Below are positions 35,388 through 43,944 of a DNA stretch of 64,000 nucleotides, piece after piece. The DNA is taken from contig NZ_JAIMCG010000014.1 in assembly GCF_019795295.1 (NCBI RefSeq), forward strand, positions 1 to 64,000, read 5' to 3'. Each line of letters begins with the position of its first letter. Position 1 is the first letter of the stretch. The notes beneath the pieces are model-generated. The model did not search any database, was not told the origin of the DNA, and saw only the letters and a list, made by a program, of their open reading frames with translations. The DNA is from Cupriavidus sp. AU9028 (GTDB lineage: Bacteria; Pseudomonadota; Gammaproteobacteria; Burkholderiales; Burkholderiaceae). Position numbers and translations under genes: made by a program.

Positions 35388-35405
35388 TATGCAACCAGTT
35401 GCATA
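35388..35405. promoter_or_regulatory. 18-bp perfect palindrome, probable MarR-type operator
   Basis: TATGCAAC-CA-GTTGCATA has perfect 8-bp arms about one helical turn apart. ATGCAAC...GTTGCAT palindromes are typical MarR-family operators. It lies in the presumed promoter of the nitronate monooxygenase gene (minus strand), about 180 bases before the plus-strand recombinase-like gene. Confidence 0.55.
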
Positions 35406-35571
35406 CTGGCTTCGCAAGGTAGCACGTGCCCCGCCACGTTTCAATAGAGGCTGGCATCGACAATCGGCGAAGCCGGTCGGCTTCGGGGCGCCAGAGCGGT
35501 TCGGCGCACATTGCGCGGCGGCCGGGTTGCTACAATGCCCGGGTAGCGAATCTGCGCACTCTGCCGACCCC

Positions 35572-36624
35572 ATGATTTCCCTTTCCCCCTCGCCGGCGCC
35601 GGACGAGCGCGACTTGTTTGCCGGCGATCTGGCGAGCTGGCGCGCGGATCCGGCCCAGGCCTTCGACCACTGGATGGCGTCGCGCGGCTTCGGCCAGCGC
35701 ACCGCCGTGGTTTACCGGGCGATGTGGGGCAAGTGGTTGCGCTGGGCGGCCGGACGCGGACTGGCGCCGCTGGCCTGGTCGTCGGCCGAGATCGCCGCCT
35801 TTCTTGACGCGCAGGACCTGCACAAGCGTCATCGCTATCGCTACGCCAGGCTGATCGAGCGGGTCTTTCACCATCTGGCGCTGTTGCAATCGGGGCTGCA
35901 TAACCCCGGCAGCCAGGCGGTACGCAGCCATCTTGCCGAAGGGGAGAATGACCCGACCGCCTTCCTGCTGCCGGCCGAGCGCGACGCACTGATCGGCAAG
36001 CTGTTGGCGCCGGCGGCGGCGCCGACCGGGCCCGACGGCGACGAGCCGCCCCGCAAGCTGTCGCCCACCGCCTGGAAACGCGCGCGGGATGTCGCCTTGC
36101 TGGCGGTCCTGCTCGGTGCAGGCCTGAAAGTGGGCGAGGTCCGCACGCTACGGCTGGACCAGCTTGCCGCGGACGGTGGCGAAATCGCCATGACGCGCCC
36201 CGAGAACGGCCGGACTTACCGCGTGCCGGTCTTCTCCTTTGCGCGCGCCCCGCTGCTCGCCTGGCTGGCGGTGCGCCAGGCTGGCGGTACGCTCGGGCAA
36301 CTGGTCTTTCCGGCGCAACCCGGCGGGCGCCCCCTGCACGCCGTGTCGCTGTACCGGCGTGTCGAGCGCCTGCTGGAGGAAGCGGGTGTGCTGCAGTCGC
36401 GTACGGAGCGGGCGTCGCCGCAGACCTTGCGCAATAGCTACGCTGCGCTGCATTTCGAGAACGGCGAACCGCCCGCCGAGGTCGCTGCCTACCTCGGCCT
36501 GCGGGACGTGGAATCGGGATGGCGCCTGCATGCCGCCCATGCCGCCTGGCTGGCGCGCAGCGGCCTGCTCGCGGCCGGCCAGCTGCCGCCGGACCTCGCC
36601 TCTCCAGGGGCCGGGCGACGCTGA
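35572..36624 (+). CDS. Tyrosine-recombinase-like protein without its catalytic residues
   Basis: A 350-residue protein with the XerC/XerD layout. An N-terminal SAM-like DNA-binding domain (about 20-115, AFDHWMASRGFGQRTAVVYR) precedes a C-terminal catalytic-like domain (about 160-335). Catalytic sites appear lost. The first Arg (GLR in active enzymes) is Lys in LLGAGLKVGEVRTLRLDQL. The His of the HxxR box is Gln in SPQTLRNSYAALHFENG, with the Arg kept. The His after LG is Leu in YLGLRDVESGW, and no Tyr nucleophile follows. ATG 35572 starts the family-like part. It is therefore probably a DNA-binding or accessory protein. There is no flanking att-like repeat or integrated element. Confidence 0.75.
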   Translation: MISLSPSPAPDERDLFAGDLASWRADPAQAFDHWMASRGFGQRTAVVYRAMWGKWLRWAAGRGLAPLAWSSAEIAAFLDAQDLHKRHRYRYARLIERVFHHLALLQSGLHNPGSQAVRSHLAEGENDPTAFLLPAERDALIGKLLAPAAAPTGPDGDEPPRKLSPTAWKRARDVALLAVLLGAGLKVGEVRTLRLDQLAADGGEIAMTRPENGRTYRVPVFSFARAPLLAWLAVRQAGGTLGQLVFPAQPGGRPLHAVSLYRRVERLLEEAGVLQSRTERASPQTLRNSYAALHFENGEPPAEVAAYLGLRDVESGWRLHAAHAAWLARSGLLAAGQLPPDLASPGAGRR

Positions 36625-36678
36625 CCGCGCGTTACCATGGCGCCCGTGCACGAACATTCAATCGAGAACCCAACGACA

Positions 36679-37698
36679 ATGCCAGACACCTTGCTGTTGA
36701 CCGGAGCCACCGGCTATATCGCTTCCCACACCTGGGTCGCGCTGCTCGAAGCCGGCTACCACGTGATCGGACTGGACAATCTTTGCAACAGCAGCCGCAC
36801 GGTGGTGGAGCGGATCGCCACCATCAGCGGGCGCACTCCGGATTTTGTGCAGGGCGATGTGCGGGACCGCGCGCTGCTGGACCGGCTCTTTCGTGAGCAC
36901 GATGTCGCTGGCGTGATCCATTTCGCGGCGCTGAAGTCGGTCGGGGAGTCGGTATCGATGCCGCTCGCCTACTACGACAACAATATGAACAGCCTGCTGA
37001 CACTCTGCGCGGCGATGCAGGAAGCCGGGTTGCGGCAGCTGGTGTTCAGTTCTTCGGCAACTGTTTACGGAAATCCGCATACCGTCCCCATCCAGGAGGA
37101 TTTTCCGCTTTCCGCCACCAATCCCTATGGCCAGACCAAGCTGATGGGCGAGCAGGTGTTGCGCGACCTGGAGCGATCGGACCCGTCCTGGCGTATTGCC
37201 TATCTGCGCTATTTCAATCCGGTCGGCGCGCATGCCAGCGGCCTGATCGGCGAGGACCCGCGCGGCGTGCCGAACAATCTGATGCCCTATGTGGCGCAGG
37301 TAGCGGCCGGACGGCGGGAAAGGCTGATGGTATTTGGTGGCGATTATCCGACTCCGGACGGAACCGGCGTGCGCGACTACATCCATGTCTGCGACCTCGC
37401 AGATGGCCATCTGGCGGCACTGCGCTATTTGAGCGGACAGGCGAAGGGGCTGACGGTAAACCTGGGCACCGGCCGCGGCTATAGCGTGCTGGAAGTGGTC
37501 CGCGCCTATTCGCAGGCGAGCGGCAAGGAGATTCCCTACGACATCGTCGCGCGCCGTCCGGGAGATATTGCGAGCTGCTATGCCGATCCCGCCCTGGCCG
37601 AACAGCTTCTCGGCTGGCGTGCCCAGTACGACCTGGACCGGATGTGCGTCGACTCCTGGCGCTGGCAGTCGATGAACCCGCTCGGGTTCGAGGGTTGA
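36679..37698 (+). CDS. galE: UDP-glucose 4-epimerase
   Basis: A 339-residue extended SDR. The NAD-binding motif is LLTGATGYIASHTWVALLEA, then GLDNLCNSSRTVVERI. VIHFAALKSVGESVSMPLAY, FSSSATVYGN and the catalytic Tyr-Lys in NPYGQTKLM are all GalE signatures. RYFNPVGAHASGLIGEDPRG and GTGVRDYIHVCDLADGHLAAL complete the match. It interconverts UDP-glucose and UDP-galactose for surface polysaccharides. ATG 36679 is preferred; ATG 36637 would add 14 residues. A strong hairpin follows the stop. Confidence 0.94.
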   Translation: MPDTLLLTGATGYIASHTWVALLEAGYHVIGLDNLCNSSRTVVERIATISGRTPDFVQGDVRDRALLDRLFREHDVAGVIHFAALKSVGESVSMPLAYYDNNMNSLLTLCAAMQEAGLRQLVFSSSATVYGNPHTVPIQEDFPLSATNPYGQTKLMGEQVLRDLERSDPSWRIAYLRYFNPVGAHASGLIGEDPRGVPNNLMPYVAQVAAGRRERLMVFGGDYPTPDGTGVRDYIHVCDLADGHLAALRYLSGQAKGLTVNLGTGRGYSVLEVVRAYSQASGKEIPYDIVARRPGDIASCYADPALAEQLLGWRAQYDLDRMCVDSWRWQSMNPLGFEG

Positions 37699-37700
37699 AT

Positions 37701-37733
37701 GGCAACGGCCGGCGCATCGCACCGGCCGTTGCC
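37701..37733. terminator. Bidirectional hairpin between galE and the H-NS gene
   Basis: GGCAACGGCCGG and CCGGCCGTTGCC form a perfect 12-bp stem with a nine-base loop, starting three bases after the galE stop and serving both convergent genes. A T tract is weak on either side. Confidence 0.75.
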
Positions 37734-37744
37734 CGTCCTGCCGA

Positions 37745-38050
37745 TCAGCGAACCAGGAAGTCTTCGATCGACTTGCCGGCGGCGAGGGCCTGCGTCAGCC
37801 AGCCCGGCCGCTTGCCGCGGCCGGTCCACGTATTGCCCGCGTTGTCGCGATAACGCACCGGCACCTTGCGGCTGGCTTTCTTGCCCGGCGCGGGCTTGCC
37901 GCCAAAACCCAGATCGTCCGCGGTAAGACCATATTCCTCGATTTTCTTCCGGATATCGTCGATTACTGCGGCCTGCTCGCGGGCCTTGATCTCTTCGGCC
38001 TGCTTCTGTAGTTCGCTGATTTTCTGAACGATTTCCTGGTAGGTGGGCAT
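37745..38050 (-). CDS. H-NS family nucleoid protein
   Basis: A 101-residue H-NS/BpH3-type protein. The N-terminal coiled coil (YQEIVQKISELQKQAEEIKA) mediates oligomerisation. The C-terminal DNA-binding domain has PVRYRDNAGNTWTGRGKRPG, where the RGKRPGWL hook inserts into the minor groove of AT-rich DNA, then LAAGKSIEDFLV. GAGG seven bases before the ATG supports the start. It is a silencer of AT-rich and acquired genes. Its own upstream region is among the most AT-rich in the window, so autoregulation is likely. Confidence 0.95.
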   Translation of the reverse strand: MPTYQEIVQKISELQKQAEEIKAREQAAVIDDIRKKIEEYGLTADDLGFGGKPAPGKKASRKVPVRYRDNAGNTWTGRGKRPGWLTQALAAGKSIEDFLVR

Positions 38051-38089
38051 CCGAGACCTCGAAGTGAGTGAGTATGTGGAACGGGATGA

Positions 38090-38117
38090 ATTATATCCGT
38101 CCGGGTAAGCACTGCAA
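38090..38117 (-). promoter_or_regulatory. Sigma-70 promoter of the H-NS gene
   Basis: On the minus strand TTGCAG, 16 bases, TATAAT. The -10 is consensus and the -35 matches at four of six. It lies 40 bases before the H-NS start codon. Confidence 0.65.
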
Positions 38118-38846
38118 ATACCGGACACAAGTCGGTACATTTCTCTAACAAAATCGAGCGAATCGATTTCCACTGAACTTTACCCGATGATCGCGGTCGT
38201 GTCCGGCCGCAAGCCGCGAAACGTGCGCAAATAAGCCCGACTCTTTTGAATACTGACCGGAAGCCGGTCCTGGCCGGGATGCGACGCGCATTTTTTATTT
38301 GCGAAATAAAAGGCAATTAATCTAAGGGCGTGCTCCCGCACCCCGTCGGCAAGGTCTGTAGCATGGCCGCTGTCTGCTCCCCAAAGGGACGTTACGCCTC
38401 AAGGAACAGGGAGCGGCGCCGTTATCACCAGAACGCCGACAGCCGTTGTCGCCCCGCATGCGGGAGCGGCGGCGGTTTCGAACACTCGATTGCATCGTCA
38501 TGTCAACCCTTGCCCCTTTGCCGAGCCATGCCCCTTCCTGCGGCGATGCGTGCCGTGCTGGCGCCATGGCGGCCACTGCAGGCGGGGTGATGCACGGCGG
38601 GCCGTGGTGGAAGCGGCCGACCTCGCACGGTGGCCCCCTCCTGTGCTACCTTCCCGCGGGCAAGTGGCGTTTTGGTGGTATTTGGCGCCGCGGGGCACCG
38701 AACACACCCGCATCGCCCCGGTTTCCGGGCAGTCTGTTGTCACGTGGCACGCGCGAGGGCGCCAGCCACGTTTTTTTGTCGTTATCCGCCGCATGCGGAC
38801 AGGGCCGGCTCTTGCGAGCCGGCCCTGAAGATCATCCGCGCTGCGC
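38118..38846. other. Long intergenic region upstream of the EAL gene
   Basis: About 730 bases without a supported gene. The first 200 are AT-rich and contain TTTTATTT-GCG-AAATAAAA (38293-38311), a likely H-NS-bound stretch. A hairpin AGGGCCGGCT-CTTGCG-AGCCGGCCCT lies at 38801-38826, just before the EAL gene, and could shape its leader or end an upstream transcript. Confidence 0.45.
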
Positions 38847-40835
38847 ATGTCCGATATGAGTATTAGCGTTCTGCTGCTCGCTGCCCTGATGGGACTCGCC
38901 GCCGGCCTGGGCCTGCTGGGCGGGCGCGATGGCCATGGCCGTCTGGTGCGGCTGTTCGCCGTTGCCACTGGGCTGGTCGCGCAAGCGCTGGTCGGCTTGC
39001 CGTTCTGGGCAGCACTGGCCTCTGGCGTGGTGCCCGGTACCCGCAAGCTGGGCGAGGCGTTCGTGAGCCTGATTGCCGGCCTCATCGCCGCGTACCTGCT
39101 GGACTGGTTCCAGCGCGGCGTCCTCTACTGGCGTGGTGCCGCGATGGTGGCGACCATGGCCGGCGCTACCCTGATTGCCGGCGTCGGTGTCACCCTGGGC
39201 CGGCAGTGCGGTGGCTCGTCCGGTTCCGCGGTCAGCTGCCTGAATTCGAATATGGTGCACCCCGGCTGGTTCGCGCTGGGCCTGGCTTTGCTCGCCACCA
39301 CGGCCTTCGTGCTGCTGATGCTGCTGCAACGCCGCCAGACCGTCGCAAGGGGCGACCCCGAAGGAGACGAATTGCATCTGGAGGGAAGCGAGCGCGGGGC
39401 GCTCGCACCGGCCGGCGGCGCTCCACTGATGGCGGCCGGCGCCATGCAGAGCCTGCTGCCGCTGCGCATGACGCGGCGGCCCGGGCGCGCGCCAGGGCAG
39501 CTGACGGTGCGCGCGACCGGCCGTGGCCACGCGCCGGTGGGCGAATACCGCGTGGCGACCGAGTTGCCCGACCGCACTGCCTTCGCGCGCTGGCTGGACA
39601 AGTCGATGGCGCAGGCCCGCCTGTCGGAAACGAGTTGCGCCGTGCTGCTGGTGCATATCGCCGACTTCCGCGAGGTCGACGAAGTGTTCGAGGTGCGGGC
39701 CGACGACATCCTGGCGCAGGACGTCGGCGCACTGGCGCAGGCCGTGCTCGAGCCGCACGATTTCCTCGCGCGTCTTGCCCGCGACGAGTTCGCCGTCGGG
39801 GTGCCGGCGCCGCTGGGGTCCAACCGGGCGCAGGAAGTCAGCGCCAGGCTGCTGCTGTCGCTGGGCGAGTTCGTCGCGGCGCGGGGGCTGCAGATGCAGA
39901 TCGGCATCAATATTGGTATCGCCATCCACCCGCGCGACGCGCAAAGCTCCGAAGCGCTGCTGCAGGCCGCCCGCGTGAGCCTGGCGGAGGCGCGCGAAAG
40001 CGGCTCCAACCAGGTGCGCACCTTCAATACCGCCGCCGGCGAGCGGGCGCGACGCCTGCGCGTGATTCGCCGCGACCTTTGGCTTGCGATCCAGGATGAC
40101 GGACTGTCGCTGGAGTACCAGGGCAAGTTCGCGGTGGACCGGCGCACGCTGATCGGCGCCGAGGCGCTGTGCCGCTGGCGTCATCCGACGCTGGGCGCGG
40201 TGAACCCGGCCGAATTCATCATGGTGGCGGAGCAGTCCGGCCAGATCGACAAGCTGGACGACTGGGTGATCGCCAGCGTCTGCCGCCAGGTGCGGCAGTG
40301 GCAGGATGCCGGGCTGCCGGTCGTGCCGGTGGCCATCAATGTGTCGGGCCTGCGTTTCGCCAGCCGGGACTTCCCCAATTATCTGCTGGACCAGATCCAC
40401 CAGCACGACATCCCGCCGTCGGCCATCACCCTGGAGATCACCGAGACGGCGGCGATGAAGGACATCGCGCAATCGCTGGAGACCCTGGTGGAACTGCAGG
40501 CGCGTGGCATTCATGTGGCGCTGGACGACTTCGGCAGCGGTTATTCGAGCCTGGGCTATCTGAAGCGCCTGCGCGTGGGCACGCTGAAGATCGACCGCAC
40601 GCTGATCGGCGGGCTGGAGTCGGATGCGCAGGGCCGCGCCATCGTCAGCTCGATGATCGCGCTGGCCCACGAGCTGCGGATGCGCGTGGTTGCCGAGGGC
40701 GTCGAATCGGCCGCCCAGCTCGACATCCTGGCTCGCATGGGTTGCGACGAGGTGCAGGGCTACCTGCTGGCCCGCCCCGTGGAAGCGACCGCCTTTGCCG
40801 CGCTGCTGGCCGATCCCCGGCCGGTACGTCTTTGA
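38847..40835 (+). CDS. Membrane EAL-domain protein with degenerate GGDEF
   Basis: A 662-residue protein. The N terminus has four to five membrane helices (about 5-165). A GGDEF-like domain (about 235-395) is degenerate: the active site reads LARLARDEFAVG where RLGGDEF is needed, so cyclase activity is unlikely. The EAL domain (about 410-655) keeps the catalytic set: GAEALCRWRHP (EAL), INVSG, LEITETA (Glu), ALDDFGSGYSSLGYL (Asp-Asp) and KIDRTLI (Lys), then VAEGVES and QGYLLARPV. It should hydrolyse cyclic di-GMP, lowering it in favour of motility. That suits its place beside the chemotaxis genes. Confidence 0.9.
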   Translation: MSDMSISVLLLAALMGLAAGLGLLGGRDGHGRLVRLFAVATGLVAQALVGLPFWAALASGVVPGTRKLGEAFVSLIAGLIAAYLLDWFQRGVLYWRGAAMVATMAGATLIAGVGVTLGRQCGGSSGSAVSCLNSNMVHPGWFALGLALLATTAFVLLMLLQRRQTVARGDPEGDELHLEGSERGALAPAGGAPLMAAGAMQSLLPLRMTRRPGRAPGQLTVRATGRGHAPVGEYRVATELPDRTAFARWLDKSMAQARLSETSCAVLLVHIADFREVDEVFEVRADDILAQDVGALAQAVLEPHDFLARLARDEFAVGVPAPLGSNRAQEVSARLLLSLGEFVAARGLQMQIGINIGIAIHPRDAQSSEALLQAARVSLAEARESGSNQVRTFNTAAGERARRLRVIRRDLWLAIQDDGLSLEYQGKFAVDRRTLIGAEALCRWRHPTLGAVNPAEFIMVAEQSGQIDKLDDWVIASVCRQVRQWQDAGLPVVPVAINVSGLRFASRDFPNYLLDQIHQHDIPPSAITLEITETAAMKDIAQSLETLVELQARGIHVALDDFGSGYSSLGYLKRLRVGTLKIDRTLIGGLESDAQGRAIVSSMIALAHELRMRVVAEGVESAAQLDILARMGCDEVQGYLLARPVEATAFAALLADPRPVRL

Positions 40836-40855
40836 TTCCCTTCCGGCCCGGACGC

Positions 40856-40882
40856 TAAAGAAGCGATCCGGGCCGCCGATAA
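40856..40882 (+). promoter_or_regulatory. FliA (sigma-28) promoter before the cheY-like gene
   Basis: TAAAGAAG, 11 bases, GCCGATAA: the -10 is exact and the -35 has the TAAAG core, at ideal spacing. The start codon is 116 bases downstream. Inverted arms CGGCCCGGA (40844-40852) and TCCGGGCCG (40867-40875) enclose the -35 element and probably form the terminator of the EAL gene. Confidence 0.75.
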
Positions 40883-40997
40883 GACGGGTAGCGCACAGCG
40901 TTGCCGGGGTCTTGTCTGATCCCACCTCGGCTGGCTGTGCAGGAGACCGCCCGCGCCTTGCTTCCATGCAGGGCCTGGCCTGCCTGAAGGAGTCGCC

Positions 40998-41393
40998 ATG
41001 CCGGCAAAACCCATCCTCGTCGTCGATGATTCGCCCTCCATCCGCAGCATGATCGCTGCCTGCCTGCGCGTTGGCGGGTACGAGGTCACGGAGGCGTCGG
41101 CCGGCGACGAGGCCCACCAGCTGGCTTGCCGGGCGCAAGAGGGCGCGCCGTTCGCCATGCTGGTGACGGACCAGGTGATGCCGGGAATGGACGGCCTGAC
41201 GCTGATCAGCAGGCTGCGTGCCGAGCCTCGCTACGCCACCATTCCGATGCTGATGCTCACCACCGAGAGTGAAGGGCAGATCCGCGAGAAGGCGCGCGCC
41301 GCGGGCGCCAGCGGCTTCCTGCCCAAGCCGTTCGATCCGGAGCAGCTGATGCAGTCGGTCGACGCGCTGATGTCCCCCTCCAGCGAGGGGTGA
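40998..41393 (+). CDS. CheY-like single-domain response regulator
   Basis: A 131-residue receiver with no output domain. [12 protein letters not shown] carries the acidic pair, [10 protein letters not shown] the phospho-acceptor Asp, LTTES the switch Thr and [10 protein letters not shown] the Lys. It resembles the extra CheY proteins found beside chemotaxis clusters (PilH/CheY2-like). A FliA promoter lies upstream and cheW follows, so it belongs to the motility regulon. It differs clearly from the canonical cheY at 55473, and may bind the motor, compete for phosphate or act on another system. Confidence 0.9.
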   Translation: MPAKPILVVDDSPSIRSMIAACLRVGGYEVTEASAGDEAHQLACRAQEGAPFAMLVTDQVMPGMDGLTLISRLRAEPRYATIPMLMLTTESEGQIREKARAAGASGFLPKPFDPEQLMQSVDALMSPSSEG

Positions 41394-41412
41394 TTCCCGA
41401 GGCGATCGGGCC

Positions 41413-41440
41413 TTCAGTTTTTATCTTGCGCAGCCGATAT
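41413..41440 (+). promoter_or_regulatory. Probable FliA (sigma-28) promoter before cheW
   Basis: TTCAGTTT, 12 bases, GCCGATAT: -10 matches seven of eight, -35 keeps the AGTTT core. It lies about 120 bases before the cheW start. Confidence 0.6.
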
Positions 41441-41562
41441 CAGGTCAGAGGCGGTGTGTGCCAGGTCTGGCGCGTGCCAGCCGAAAACGGCGGTCGAAAC
41501 GCAGGTGGCCGGGCAACCGCCGGATTTGTATCCAGAGCCACCGAGGGGAGCGGGAGCGCACC

Positions 41563-42045
41563 ATGAAAGTCAGCAACAAGCCGGACGGCGCCGGCGAGGA
41601 ATTCCTCGCCTTCACGCTGGGCCGCGAAGAATACGGTATCGACATCCTCAAGGTGCAGGAGATTCGCGGCTACGAGGCCGTGACGCAGATCGCCAACGCG
41701 CCCGCCTATCTGAAGGGTGTCATCAACCTGCGCGGCATCATCGTGCCGATCGTGGACCTGCGCATCAAGTTCGAGCAGGAGAAGATCAGCTACGACCAGT
41801 ACACGGTCGTCATCATCGTCGACCTGAACGACCGCACCACCGGCATCGTGGTCGACGGCGTGTCGGACGTGCTGACCCTGCTGCCGGCACAGATCAAGCC
41901 GACCCCGCATTTCAACGGCAACCTGAATACCGAGTACATCCGTGGCCTGGGATCGGTCGAGGAACGGATGCTGATCCTCGTGGACATCGAGAAACTGCTC
42001 GCCACCGAAGAGCTCGCGGCCATCGAAGCCGCGGCCATGGGCTGA
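41563..42045 (+). CDS. cheW: Chemotaxis coupling protein CheW (first copy)
   Basis: A 160-residue Che[41 protein letters not shown] and [12 protein letters not shown] are the family blocks. It bridges receptors to CheA at the membrane array. GGGAG about seven bases before ATG 41563 gives the start, and the upstream frame is non-coding. A second CheW (52195), very similar, follows cheA. This one lies directly ahead of two receptor genes and may be specialised for them. Confidence 0.94.
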   Translation: MKVSNKPDGAGEEFLAFTLGREEYGIDILKVQEIRGYEAVTQIANAPAYLKGVINLRGIIVPIVDLRIKFEQEKISYDQYTVVIIVDLNDRTTGIVVDGVSDVLTLLPAQIKPTPHFNGNLNTEYIRGLGSVEERMLILVDIEKLLATEELAAIEAAAMG

Positions 42046-42091
42046 CCCCCCGCCGCCTCCCGCGGGATTCCAAGCAGTCAATCGTTCTGTC

Positions 42092-43747
42092 ATGAGAAAT
42101 AACCAGCCAGTCACCGCGCGCGAGTACAAGCTCGCACCGACCGATTACCTGATTTCGCGTACCGACCTGAAGGGGCGCATCACCTTCGCCAACCATGCCT
42201 TCGTGCAGGCCAGCGGGTTCAGCGCCGACGAGCTGATGGGCGCCGCGCACAATATCGTGCGCCATCCCGACATGCCGCCCGAGGCGTTCGAGGACCTGTG
42301 GCACACGCTCAAGAGCGGCCGCTCATGGTCGGGTCTGGTGAAGAACCGCCGCAAGAACGGCGACTATTACTGGGTGATGGCAACGGTCACCCCGACCCGT
42401 ATCGACGGCCAGGTGGTCGGCTATACCTCGGTGCGCTCGATGGCATCGGCGGAGCAGACCGCCCAGGCCGAGGCCGCTTACGCCCGCTTCCGCGAAGGGC
42501 GCGCCGCAGGCCTGGCGATCCGCAATGGCACGGTGGTGCGCAAGGGCCCGCTGGGCTGGCCGGCCAGGCTGCTGCGCGCCGGTGTCCGCGGCCGCATCAT
42601 GCTGTCGCAGGGTGCCGGGCTGCTGTGGTTCCTGATTGCGCTGGGCATGTTCGAGATGCTGGCGGAGCCGGCAGCCAAGGCGGCCCTGCGTCCCTGGCTG
42701 TGGGGCGGCTTCGGCCTCGCCGTACTGACGGCCTTCGGCACCGGTGCCGCGCTGCTGGCCACCGTCAATCGTCCGCTGCAGGAGATGCTGGACTTCGCAC
42801 TACGCCTGGGCGCCGGCGACCTGACCACCCGTTACGAGCCGCGCACCGGCGACGAGATCGGCAGGCTTGGCCAGGCGATGAAGACCATGCAGCACAGCCT
42901 GATCTCCGTCGTGCACGAGATCCAGGAGGGCATGACCGCGATCAGCGCCGCCGCGCGCCAGGTGGCGGCGGGCAATATCGATCTGTCGCGCCGCACCGAG
43001 CAGCAGGCCGCGTCGCTGGAGCAGACCGCGTCGAGCATGGAAGAGCTGACCGGCACGGTGCATCAGAACGCCGACAACGCCCGCCAGGCCAGCGGCCTCG
43101 CGGTCAATGCCTCGGACACCGCGGTCAAGGGTGGCGAGGTGGTGGGCCGGGTGGTGCAGACCATGGACGAGATCAACGGCGCCTCCAAGAAGATCGTCGA
43201 CATCATCGGCGTGATCGAGGGCATCGCCTTCCAGACCAACATCCTGGCGCTGAACGCCGCGGTGGAAGCGGCGCGGGCGGGCGAACAGGGCCGCGGCTTC
43301 GCAGTGGTGGCCGGCGAGGTGCGCAGCCTGGCGCAGCGCAGCGCCAACGCCGCCAAGGAAATCAAGGGCCTGATCGGCGATACCGTGGCCCGCGTGGACA
43401 ACGGTTCGGCGCTGGTGGGCCAGGCCGGCCAGACCATGGACGAGATCGTGCAGGCGGTCAAGCGCGTGACCGACATCATGGGCGAGATCAGCGCCGCGTC
43501 GGTGGAACAGAGCACGGGCATCGAGCAGGTCAACCAGGCGGTGGTGCAGATGGACGAGGTCACGCAGCAGAACGCCGCGCTGGTCGAGCAGGCCGCTGCT
43601 GCCGCCGGCTCGCTGGAAGATCAGGCGACCCGGCTGCGCGACGCCATCTCGGTATTCCGGCTGACGCTGACCGCGGAAGTGCGGCCCGAGCGTGGCAGGG
43701 CCGTGCTTGGCAGCAAGAACCAGCCGGCACGCCTGGCGCGCGGCTGA
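42092..43747 (+). CDS. Aer-type chemoreceptor with N-terminal PAS domain
   Basis: A 551-residue receptor. The PAS domain (about 10-115) has [20 protein letters not shown] and [18 protein letters not shown], as in the FAD-binding redox sensor Aer. Membrane helices lie near 165-185 and 200-225, a HAMP follows to about 280, and the signalling domain ends with VEGxAFQTN-type hairpin tip [19 protein letters not shown]. No periplasmic domain is present: sensing is cytoplasmic. There is no C-terminal CheR-tether pentapeptide. It probably reports energy or redox state. Part of its signalling segment is nearly identical in DNA to the next receptor gene. Confidence 0.92.
   Translation: MRNNQPVTAREYKLAPTDYLISRTDLKGRITFANHAFVQASGFSADELMGAAHNIVRHPDMPPEAFEDLWHTLKSGRSWSGLVKNRRKNGDYYWVMATVTPTRIDGQVVGYTSVRSMASAEQTAQAEAAYARFREGRAAGLAIRNGTVVRKGPLGWPARLLRAGVRGRIMLSQGAGLLWFLIALGMFEMLAEPAAKAALRPWLWGGFGLAVLTAFGTGAALLATVNRPLQEMLDFALRLGAGDLTTRYEPRTGDEIGRLGQAMKTMQHSLISVVHEIQEGMTAISAAARQVAAGNIDLSRRTEQQAASLEQTASSMEELTGTVHQNADNARQASGLAVNASDTAVKGGEVVGRVVQTMDEINGASKKIVDIIGVIEGIAFQTNILALNAAVEAARAGEQGRGFAVVAGEVRSLAQRSANAAKEIKGLIGDTVARVDNGSALVGQAGQTMDEIVQAVKRVTDIMGEISAASVEQSTGIEQVNQAVVQMDEVTQQNAALVEQAAAAAGSLEDQATRLRDAISVFRLTLTAEVRPERGRAVLGSKNQPARLARG
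43151..43492. repeat. Long near-identical direct repeat, copy 1
   Basis: About 340 bases encoding the receptor hairpin tip differ from copy 2 (44998-45339) at only about four positions, all silent, with an offset of 1847 bases. Flanking receptor sequence diverges much more. Confidence 0.85.
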
Positions 43748-43782
43748 AACCGGAGATCGGCGCGACAGACGCCGGCTCCACC

Positions 43783-43814
43783 CATGGCGAATGGTCCAGT
43801 GGCCGTTCGCCATG
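43783..43814. other. Inverted repeat after the Aer-like gene
   Basis: CATGGCGAA and TTCGCCATG form a perfect 9-bp stem about 35 bases after the stop codon, likely a terminator without an obvious T tract. Confidence 0.45.
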
Positions 43815-43944
43815 AGCGGATTGTGAGCGGGGAAATCGAAAATCGACGGGAAACCGATCGCGTTTCGCAACGGCTTCATCTGCGTCCACAGGGGCCGCGG
43901 TGACGCCATCGGCCAAGGTCATCGGAGAAGAAGAGGTAGTCCTT

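Noticed and set aside
35572-36624. Integrase marking a genomic island end
   Set aside because: No tRNA, no direct repeats and no mobile genes are nearby, base composition matches neighbours, and the catalytic residues are missing.
38330-38590. Small plus-strand frames in the H-NS to EAL gap
   Set aside because: Cys/Arg/Pro-rich, no ribosome sites and no coherent pattern; treated as non-coding.
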